From: Boswellia sacra
Lineage: Eukaryota; Streptophyta; Magnoliopsida; Sapindales; Burseraceae
Length of the DNA stretch: 64,000 nucleotides
Direction of reading: 5' to 3'
NCBI GenBank assembly: GCA_013180625.2
Contig: SNVD02010473.1
Coordinates: forward strand, 3,844,001-3,908,000
Shown here: positions 54,701 through 64,000 of the stretch, in pieces
Numbering within the stretch: position 1 is the stretch's first letter
Layout: each line of letters starts with the position of its first letter
The notes under the pieces: generated by a model
What the model saw: the letters and a program-made list of their open reading frames with translations, nothing else
Told to the model about the DNA's origin: nothing
Database searches by the model: none
Translations under genes and position numbers: made by a program

Positions 54701-57700
54701 GGAAGAAAAAACAATTTATAAGACTTCTGTAAATTTTTTCTATTCCATATCCGCACCTATAACATTAGACTAATGTATTACATATACATATATCCTTCTG
54801 TAAACTAATTACATTCCACCCAGACTTCTTCAAATGGTTTCCTTCTATAGGAAGTTATACTAAAATGTTGATTGTATAGGGTTTACAAACATATGTAGTG
54901 AAAGAAATGAGAGTTTCTTATATCTCCGAATTAGTTTAGACAATCAATAAAACCCTCTAATGTACATAAAGCTATTAAAGGGTGCACTCTATTTCACAGT
55001 TAATATTTACACTTTTAACTTTCTATAAAGAATGTCCTTTCATGCATTTGAAGCATTTGTCTATAAATTTGAGTTTTTGCAATATGGTAACAATAATACT
55101 AATATTCTCAAAACTTACATTAAACTTTTTTATCTCAAACAAAGTTATAGAAGTAATGCTACACTTTGTAAGTCTTAATCCAAATTTTCTAAGTGACATC
55201 ATTGCATACAAGTTACACCAAATTTTAGAAAAAATCTAAACTAATTAACCAACCCTGGGAGAATTTTAAGAAAAATTGACCAGTACGGGTCAATATGAAT
55301 CTAATACAAGGTCAGTAAATGAAAGAAGGTCGATGTCTAGTAGCAGAATTGAACGAATTAAAGCAAAACCTCTATCCATCAATGGAAGCTATATTGTCAA
55401 ACCCTTAAAATTAATTAGGATATTGTTGGAACATAACTAAACATTTGATCAAGGGGGTTAATAACGTACTTCTTCCTTAATGTTGATACCATGTATTGAT
55501 CAAGAGCTCCCAAGAAAGGTTCCAATCAATTAATTAAATGACACACTATTACATTCAAGGAAAGGGTGGAGATATTTTTGAGTATTAAAAAAAATTCAAA
55601 CAAGACATAGTAATTAGTTGGACAATAGAAGATATCTTTTTCTCATTACTTATGTTGCTCTGAACTTAATAAGACAATAGAAAAAACAACAAACAACAAT
55701 ACTTAAAATGGAATAATTCTAGATATACAGCCTATCTATGCAACCTGAGTTGGAAAAGTCTTATTGGATGGGTAAGTACCATATCTTGAAATTTAACTTC
55801 CCTTGTTATTTTATTTTTGCAACTCAAATGATATAAAATTAGTAGTATATATAAGTTGTATATGGAGCATTACTCTAAAATCATCCACTAGGAAATGTTT
55901 TGATTTTAAATGTAGAATTATTTAGGTAGAATAAGTAAATTCGACTCAAACTGCTTATTTTTGTCTCTTCATGTACTTATTTATCATGGTAGATATAGAT
56001 TTTAAGTAAACACTAGTGAGATGACAAGAAGGACATATAATAAATAATTGGAACCTTATCTATTTCATTATTCAAAAGACAATTAGCAAAAGTAACAGTC
56101 TAGAACTAGTTAATTTAAGGAATACAAGGCAATATGTAAAGAAAGTTAATTCTATTGATTCTATTAAATAGATTTTAAAATAATAATAATACTAATGAAA
56201 AACCTAGTTTTAGGATAACAAAATTTTATGAGATTTAACCTGATAAGGATAAAATAAAAACCTCATCTGGGTCATTCTAAAGAATATTTTGAAGATCAAC
56301 CCGATCAAATAAATAAAAAACCTCATAGAGGTTATGACCTAAGTCTAAATAAATAAAAGAAAAAAAACCAAGTAATTTGTGTGCTGAATTAACATATAAA
56401 TAGCAACTAATTGTCAATATATTAACATATCACTAAGATAAAAATTTTGAAATATTCCCTAGATGTATGTCATTACTCAATCAAAATAACATGTAGCATT
56501 TTTCAAATAGATGTTGACAAAGAATCTTAAAATTATGTTGCAGCATCAAAGGAATTATTAAAAAAATAAAAATAAAATTATGCCACAACTAATTCATACT
56601 TTTAATCTCTTTTTGTTGGAGTTTTTAAAATAACAAATATGTATATAATACCAATTACTAATACTTTGCAATTACCTGAATAAAAGTTTAAAAAATAATA
56701 AATAAAATAATGTAATAGTATTTTTACAAATAAAATTGTTAAAAATATATGTTTATTAATAAGATGACAAAAACAAAGTAGTTATTTCGTAATTTCTTCA
56801 TTACAGGATATGCAAGATTAAGATTTAAAATTTGGTGATTAAAAAAAACACTAGTGTAATTTTATTTGGATTATTTATTTGTTAGACTACATTCATGATA
56901 GGTTTGGGCTAATTTATATATAAATTTTGTATAACATGGGGAATCCATTATAGTATTAAAAAATTGAATATTATTGAAAAAAATAATGTTTGGTCATTTT
57001 TGGTATACAGGATATGATTTTAAAATAGTGATGAAAATTGGTAAGAAATGAGAATAAAATTATCCATTGTATTCCTATAGTATTGATCAAGCCCAAACGT
57101 TTTATGTTAGTGCATACCAATATATTCAATTTTAAAAAACTCAAATTCCTCATTCAAACAGTATTAATAATTAATTTGTTTGTATATCCATCTATATTGA
57201 GTTCTTGCCCAATAAACACACAGTATTTATTGATACTTCGGTTGAAAATAAAAAAAACAACCACTGAAGAGTTTATTATAGGAGGTTGAACAATGTTAAC
57301 TATTATTCACACAACTTTAACTCTTAGTTTAGAAAATAATTGGAGTGTACCTTCAAGTAAAAAAAAAAAATATTTTTGACAGATTGTGAAATAACTTCCA
57401 AAATCACAAGCTAAATAGGAGGAAAACTTGTGTGATGTGATTGCTGGAGTTTATAACATAAACTTTTAAAAAAGTAAATTAAAACCTCTACCAATGACAG
57501 TTTAATTATATTCTTTCACCTCATAACCATTGCATACAAAAGTTTTCACCCCGACATAATAGTTAAAAATAAATAAAAGAAAATGTTGAATTTCCTTCCA
57601 TGTTGGAGATTTGTATGTACATGAACTTCATAGGGAAAAACCAAAAGGCTTTTTTTTTATAGGATTTGTTAGAATTTTTATTACCAAATTAATTATAAAC

Positions 57701-58954
57701 AGTTTTGAGAGTACTATTAATATTTCACCTTGCCAACATTGATCTCTTTAGTGGCTTTTATTTTAAAAATTGCCACTAGGTGTAAGTGGAAAATCTTTAT
57801 GGATATCATCAATAATAACAAACAACGATTGTTTTCTTACTTTATTATGCATCTCTTCTACCAACAAATATCATTAGAGAGGCATACTCTTAGGTGCACC
57901 AAAAAAAGTATTCCAATCTCTTGGGTCAGAAAATGCAGAAACATATATAGACTCCTAAAGAAAATTTAAACAAAGAAACCAAAACAAAAACAGAACTTGA
58001 AACAAGCAAAAACACCTACACCTATGGCACAAAGCTCTAGGACCCTTGGTGAGACCTTACTGTGATAATCAAGTTTCTGACCCAAAAGCAAAGCACTCCT
58101 GCTCTGCTATACCTCTATAACTACAAGTAAAAGTACCCTACAATCTGAAATTTGGGAGAATTCTCATCATACAGCTCAAAAGGAGTACTCCTATACTTAC
58201 TGTGATAGTTATCTAAACACTATACAGTACACAAAAAGAAGAACTTCACTGACATGAAACCAAAAAAAGACATTAAAAAGAAATAAAAATAAGAATAATA
58301 ACAGTGATAAAATATGATCACTTGTCTTGTGACCTTTCCGTAGCTAGATACATAGATTTGGTAAGAGTAACATAACATTGACATAAGGAGACGGACATAT
58401 CCAGAATGACATCAGAAGTTCAATATACACTACAGCTTTATTCTATGTTTAATTTGTTTGTTTCTGTTATATTTGATACTCAGAAGAAAATAGAGAAAGA
58501 TATTTATACATATCTTAAAAGCTTAAATAATATTATTAGAATAGTAATCTGATAAATATAAAAAAGTTTTATTCTGGGAGTAATGCAGGCCATGAACAGT
58601 AAAAGTATGAAAGAACACACACAGATATATATACACTGAAATGACAAGGAAAATTAAAAACGGAAAATATTTTTAAACCAACAAAAAAATTATGAGAGAG
58701 CAAAAAAAGAAAAAAATGCAACAAAACAGTAAAGATCAAGTTAGAGTAAGGAGAATTTATAAACCTAACCTTGATTCTGTTGAATACTCAAAAAGCTTTC
58801 CTTTGGTGGAGAAGACAATCAAAGCCACTTCAGCCTCGCAAAGAACTGAGATCTCATGAGCTTTCTTAAGCAAACCAGCTCTTCGCTTTGAGAAAGTGAC
58901 CTGTCTGCTGATTTTGTTCTCGATCCGCCTCAACTGAACCCTACCTCTCCCCAT
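47647..58954 (-). CDS. FUL: AP1/FUL-clade MADS-box transcription factor, FRUITFULL type
   Basis: Eight exons on the minus strand: 58954-58770, 50209-50131, 49683-49619, 49255-49156, 49066-49025, 48585-48544, 48427-48291, 47755-47647 (759 nt, 252 aa). Exon sizes 185, 79, 65, 100, 42, 42 follow the conserved MIKC pattern. Order: MADS domain 1-60 ([20 protein letters not shown]), I region, K domain from about 90 to 170 ([20 protein letters not shown]), then a divergent C-terminus ending [12 protein letters not shown]. That ending matches the FUL motif (consensus LMPPWML) and lacks the euAP1 farnesylation tail, so this is a FUL-like rather than AP1-like member. One motif proline is serine here. 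Such proteins act in nuclear MADS complexes in flowering, meristem identity and fruit development (family knowledge). Intron 1 is about 8.56 kb. AGL79-type euFUL cannot be excluded. Confidence 0.93.
48715..48749. repeat. (GA)n microsatellite in FUL intron 5
   Basis: About seventeen GA dinucleotides in the intron between exons 5 and 6 (49024-48586). Confidence 0.9.
53505..53740. mobile_element. LTR-like remnant in FUL intron 1
   Basis: Phrases such as GGGACTCAAAATCTCACATC, GGCTATATAATG and GTGGGCTGAGTCTCAAAGC resemble parts of short plant LTRs. No second LTR, primer-binding site or target duplication was found, so it would be a solo or degenerate copy. Borders are approximate. Confidence 0.35.
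53781..54115. repeat. Direct repeat, two diverged copies at 173-bp spacing
   Basis: Two consecutive diverged copies start CACACAACCATATGAAGTTT (53781) and CACACAACTATATGAAGTTT (53954). Both continue through GTTTGC(C/T)AAGAGTAAG and end near AAATGAATG/AGATGAATG. An old tandem duplication inside FUL intron 1, directly after the LTR-like remnant. Confidence 0.8.
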
Positions 58955-59560
58955 TTTGTATTTCTCTCTCTCTCTCTTTTCAGCTCCTGAAAATTTTCAG
59001 TGAAACAAAAAGGAAGAAAGAAAAAGAAAAAAAGAATCAAGAAACCCTAAAAATCAGCAGCTTCCATGGTTTTTTTTTCTTTAGAAGGCTAAAGAAGAAG
59101 AGAATGGAGTCGTGAAATATGTGTAAAAATGGTAATTGTAAGTGAGTTTCTATTTTTGTGTTGAAGAAGTGTTTTTGCTTTGTATGAAGCAAAAAGCATT
59201 TGTGTCCGTGTACACATGAGGAAAAAAGAAATACACATGTATAGAAGAGGAAACCCTTTGTTATGTGTTATTTAATAGATAGTGAGCGGGTGAACCTGGG
59301 AAGGGGCGGTATCGAGAATACCAGGTGGTATTCTGCCCATTTTGTTGTCGAGTTCTGATTGGCTAATTGGGCTTAACAGTCATAACTGTCTCATTTTTGA
59401 GCCACAGATTTGGTGGTGCGTGAGAGTCCGTACATAATCTTGTCAGCAAGAAGGGACCCATTTGAGGCCATAACGTCTGTCTGGTTCTGGTGATTGGTGA
59501 CGGCGCTTCACTCCCCATGAAGCAACTTGCATTCTATGGATTCCATCCCGCCATCATCAT
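58955..59560 (-). promoter_or_regulatory. Leader and proximal promoter of the FUL-type gene
   Basis: Immediately upstream of the ATG is a GA/CT repeat (58963-58977 on the plus strand), typical of MADS-gene leaders. Farther up is a less AT-rich island (59280-59560) holding a perfect 20-bp inverted repeat (AGAATACCA-GG-TGGTATTCT, 59315-59334), an inverted CCAAT-type motif (GATTGGCTAATTGG near 59357), and a GTAC core at 59430-59433. GTAC is the binding core of SPL/SBP factors, which regulate FUL in Arabidopsis. Binding here is inferred. I did not find a clear CArG box. Confidence 0.5.
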
Positions 59561-62500
59561 CTCACTCTAACTCTAGTCTACTGTTGCATGAATTGACATC
59601 TTCGACTATTTCACATAACATAACTTATATATATATACACACACATACTTCTACGCTTTTAAGTACTCAAAACTACGAATCACAAATATAAAATACTTGT
59701 ACTTTCACTTTCCTAATATATGCATAATTTGTTTCTCTTTCTCTTTTCTCTTCGGTGCAGTACTTTATATATAATTCTCCTCTCCATATGTAATTTTGGT
59801 TTCTCTTATTATTATTATTGTAAACCCTAAAGAGGATGGTACAAATTAGGTTCGTGATTAAATACAAGAAGACTTTAATTTGTAGTAGTCAAGCTTAAAA
59901 TTTGGCCGATTTTTACTGCACTGGCTCTTACGAGTATAGGGCGGCAGAGAAATTGTATTGTACTAATTGGATGGAACCGGTTATCAATTTAAGATTTGCA
60001 TATTTTGGACGGTAACCCCGCTCCACAAGTCTGAAATCTGAAGTAAAAGCAGAGATGATGTTCGGTGAAAATGGTGAACACACCAACTTCTTGCTCTCAA
60101 GGAAGTTATGAGTGTTCAATTCAATGAGAGAGAGGCGCATTTGCATTGATTAAATAACAATTGAATATATGATCAAAATCAAATATTCTTACTAGGTTTT
60201 GTTTGGAGTTGGATACAGTTCTATACTAACACAATTAATGGTCTCGGTGGTGGTCCATCCTCGTACGGAATATATTTAAATATTGTATATGATTTTTGTT
60301 TTGGTTAATGCGATTAGTAGCTTACTACATTATTTGTGTAGAGGCTTTTAAGGTTCATGAAATAGTGGTCCCAAAATCATGTTTATATTTTAATTAACCC
60401 TTAGTACTACCATCTACTAACGATTAATATTAATTTAAATCATTGGGACCATTTATAGTACATAAATTGGCTCCGATTTATTACTAAAATACTTATATTC
60501 AACTATCTTGTGCAAACCCTATCTCTATCTTTTTTCTTTTTTTAACATTGGGGACCATTTTATTACATTCGGTGACCCAATTTTTTTTTTTTTTTTGGGA
60601 AAAAAGGGTGGGGAGGATTAAGTTTCATTAAGATATTCAAAATTTTATTGGTCGTTGTGTGTGTATATAAATATATAATGATTTTACTCTGACGTGCTTC
60701 TCGAAAACAAGATAGCGTTCAAACTCTTGATCCCACCTCACCACACCATATGTTGCTAAAAGGGGGGAAATTTTTCTATTAGTGTTGCTAATGGCAAGAC
60801 AAGTACTCGTCCATTAAGCCTTATATACACCCTTAAACCCTAATCAATTTATGTAGGAGACATCAACGCTAAAACATCCGTACAAGACATGTAGCATTGA
60901 AAAATATGATCATAGGGGACATGTGGTGCAAAATAATGCAATCCCAACAATTTGACTGAGGTATCTCTTTATCTCTACACTATGTTTCATGTATTTTGAT
61001 CTTTTTTCCCCTTTTTCCAATTCTGGCTTTCTGGCATTCGAAAAGGATACTATAAATATAACAGAAATGCACCTTGTAGGAAGGGCTGTTGCTTCATTCA
61101 TTTCTAAAAATGAATAAAAATACTATATTTATCATGTGGGTAATCAAATTTAATCCAAGTTTTAATGAGTTTAGTATTAAAAATGACTCCGTACTTGTCA
61201 TTAATTTTGAAAAACCTCTTTCACCTCACCTGCCAAATGTTGATCTCATATACAGAATGCTAAAATGTGTAGATATACTTTGTTAAAGGAATGCAAAATT
61301 GTAAATGTATTATATTATTTTCATTCCCCCTATTTGTGTATTTTGATAGACTACTCAATTAAAATTGAATAATAAAGCAAAACTTATTTGTGAAAATTTG
61401 TTTCGATTTATTGATTGATGATTAGAATATCTCTTGTTGGGTTATTTAATATCTTACGTACGGGACCAATATATTTTAACAAATTGACAAATTTTAAGTT
61501 AGTTTGCACATGTAGGGCATACATTTATGAGGTTTAGCATTTTATTTAAAGAGTACGACTGTTCCCTTGACCTTTGTAGGTCAAGAGTGATATATATTTT
61601 TAATAACCAATCTTCAATTAATCAAAGAAAATAAATCACATGATTCACGAATCATGAGTACTATATAGCTATAAATTCATAAAAAGCAAGAACACCTAGA
61701 ATTGCAAGCACCAATAAATACGAAACTGATTTTGCAATCAAGATTGAAGTCAATGATTAATTCAAAGTTAACCTTAATCTTTAGTGTGGAAGATACATCA
61801 GCTAATTGAATTAAGGTTCAACCATATATATGTACATATACATCGAAGAATACAAACGATGTCAAGAAGCAAAATGTCTTTTACGAAGGTGAATTTGTAC
61901 CAAATCACTTTCTTGGATGTAGCGTCGTCCTTTCTGCATAATTGATGGTTCTCATTTTCATGGTGAAGTTCAAACAAAATAGGAATGCGAACACATTGAT
62001 TCAACAGTAACAAAATGGTTTCATTGACTTGCAATAACTTTGACATATAATTCAATTACGTCTTGAAGCGGAAATCAATAATAATCAAGTGATCGAAAAG
62101 AAATTGATGAACCATTGAGAGGTCAATTTTTATTTTTTTAATTGGTTACGTTGTTAATTTTCTTTCTTTGTGGTCCTTGTGGATATATGAATCAGGATTA
62201 CGTTGACACCAATAATGGATGCTTAAGAATCGATCTTTGGAAGCATATTATGATTCAATCCTTTAACAGGGGATATATCTTCATATTAAACACCAGAAAG
62301 GAATAATTATTGATGGGGTTTATGGTCGTGAAACGAGAGAAGGCCCTACTCGTGGAGGTCATTTTCAGAAAATTAAAGATTTCTTGTACGAGATACCATG
62401 CATCACACAAGTTGAAACCTAACCAATTGATAGAAAACAAAGATCGATAAATACACCATTATTAATTAAAAAAGAAAAGAAAAGAAAAGAAAAGAAAACA

Positions 62501-64000
62501 ACCTAACCACAGAAATTGAAAGCAAGATTCTTATCTTCTGAAGCCAAAATTATTGGAGCTTTATTAACAATTTTTATTAATTAATTAGTCGATGCTGCTA
62601 TATATATACCCAGTTATGACTGTCCATTGTCAGAAATGCCAACCTATTAACCAATTTATTAATTGGGATGTAGTACTGCACCTCTAATTATTCTAATAAT
62701 AGCCTTCAATTTTCAATTTATATAAAAGAAAAAGAAATTAGCTTTTCAAAGACATGAATATTTAATATTACGAGTAGTTTGTAGCTCTTTTATCGTACAG
62801 AAAGAATTCTGTAGCTAGCTTGCCTCATGTCCCATGTTGTAGAGATGCCATGCCTCTCTTTAGTGATCATAAAAGTATTCATATCATAGCATTGGGGTTC
62901 AATGAGATTGATATAATACAGGCTAGCCATTCATCAATGATTCAATATAAATGATTTGATTTCATAATTAACAAAGCAACAACAACAATAATAATGAAAC
63001 AAACAACCTTTATTTCAACTTTATGATTTTTGTAGCAATATAAAGTAATGGTAGTCAAAACAAATACAAATACAAATTATACATAAACAGCATCTGTTTC
63101 CTTATATGTTACATAAATATTACATTCTAGCATTTTCTGGTGCTAATGCTTACAAGTTTTTCATCAGCCAACACTTGGTGGGAACTTCTCCAAATCCTTT
63201 ATTCCTCACCTAATCCTATATTTATATGTAGCTTGCTTATTTACCTTATCTAGTTGGAACAAATTGACTCCTTTAGTCTTCAGAATCTGAAGTCTCCTTT
63301 TATTAGTGGAGAAATAATAGGCCTAGCTCTCACATTTGACAGTGCACCTACATAACCTATTTATGCCCACTGTGTATATTTATGTATTTATTTATGGATA
63401 TGATATGATATGATAAGATTACCAATTGCATTCTAATGATTTGGATAGTTTAACAATTTTTAAACTTCAAAATTTAACACTGGCCAGTGACAAAGATTTG
63501 GGCACAGTATAAAGTCCTCTAATACTTTGGATGCGTTGACTTTCACTTAAAAGAAGTAAGTAATCACCTTTTTAAGGTAGGTAAATATACTTCCATGTAG
63601 GTGAGATTAATTAACTAATTAATTTAAAAATTATTAATTAAAAGCTCTCAAATTAATCAACCCTTGTATCACATGTCTTATCACATCAAAAGCTATATCT
63701 GCCTTCTTGTCAGAAGCAGCATGATTTGAGCAGTTTACATATTATATATATATAATATTTGATTGAAAGAGAGGATTAGATAAAAATAATAAAGAAAGAA
63801 GAATGTTGGGTAATAATTGTTTCATTTGAATGGAGTGATGCAGCTTAATAATGTCATGATATCACATGTTACCTAACTTTATCTTACTAACAAACAGAAT
63901 ATATAGTTTTCATAATCTATTTGTATTGGTGGCAGTTGATCATATCATTAACTATTATAACGAATAATTATATAATCACTTTGGTTTATCTATATACAAC
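59561..64000. other. Distal upstream region, no gene recognised
   Basis: About 4.4 kb of AT-rich DNA with homopolymers (for example poly-T near 60582-60596) and short simple repeats (AAAAG near 62470-62497). Open frames of 60-85 codons occur on both strands but lack family similarity or splice continuity. It may include distal regulatory DNA for the FUL-type gene. Confidence 0.55.

Larger units (their letters stand above)
50210..58769 (-). other. Long first intron of the FUL-type gene
   Basis: An 8560-bp intron between the MADS-domain exon and exon 2, far larger than the other introns (roughly 110-550 bp except this one). It is AT-rich with many homopolymers, an LTR-like fragment and a 173-bp-period direct repeat. 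No gene of its own is seen on either strand. In the AP1/FUL relative VRN1 of cereals the first intron carries regulatory sequence; a similar role here is only an inference. Confidence 0.75.

Noticed and set aside
59928..60146. 72-codon minus-strand frame upstream of the FUL-type gene
   Set aside because: No family match, no splice continuity, and isolated in AT-rich DNA.

Overview
The window is plant nuclear DNA from a eudicot, probably a rosid-type species. It is AT-rich, its genes are split by introns with GT..AG borders, it contains non-autonomous hAT-like and Mutator-like elements, and every recognisable gene belongs to a plant family. I cannot name the genus. I found no prokaryotic, viral or organellar genes.

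Layout. (1) 1-12 kb: a cytosolic sulfotransferase cluster with two intact intronless genes in tail-to-tail orientation (1532-2500 +, 3496-4482 -) and a third, 5'-truncated and frameshifted copy (11412-11950 +). Between the second and third copies lies a stack of four non-autonomous hAT-like elements, each with 8-bp target-site duplications that I could read. (2) 12.8-19.2 kb, minus strand: a complete ten-exon gene for AUGMIN subunit 5 (802 aa), carrying a Mutator-type MITE in its last intron. (3) 22.1-27.5 kb, plus strand: a four-exon RING-H2 E3 ligase of the At3g02290 type (225 aa). (4) 26.4-42.6 kb: a tandem segmental duplication. Each unit of about 7.45 kb runs from intron 3 of the RING gene, through a DsbA-like oxidoreductase gene, into intron 1 of an RCC1-repeat gene. 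(5) 42.2-46.7 kb, plus strand: the intact eight-exon RCC1 gene (478 aa). (6) 47.6-59.0 kb, minus strand: a complete eight-exon FRUITFULL-type AP1/FUL-clade MADS-box gene (252 aa) with a first intron of about 8.6 kb. (7) 59-64 kb: its upstream region and AT-rich DNA with no recognisable gene.

The duplication is the main structural feature. The ancestral order was RING gene, DsbA-like gene (reverse), RCC1 gene. After duplication the order is: RING (complete), DsbA-like A (intact), RCC1 exon 1 only, RING exon 4 only, DsbA-like B (one-base frameshift), RCC1 (complete). One working copy of each gene therefore survives, and the junction places an orphan RCC1 promoter and exon 1 upstream of an orphan RING last exon. 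A 1261-bp hAT-like element entered unit B only, so it postdates the duplication.

The genes are not a pathway. They are housekeeping and regulatory genes (microtubule nucleation, ubiquitylation, thiol redox, RCC1 family, floral/fruit MADS factor) next to a fast-evolving sulfotransferase cluster. All exon boundaries were derived by hand from splice signals, reading-frame continuity and family knowledge. The summed coding lengths of AUG5, the RING gene, DsbA-like A, RCC1 and FUL are all multiples of three with no internal stop. I did not find an undescribed biological system. The most novel items are the reciprocal gene fragments made by the duplication and the possible chimeric transcript across its junction.
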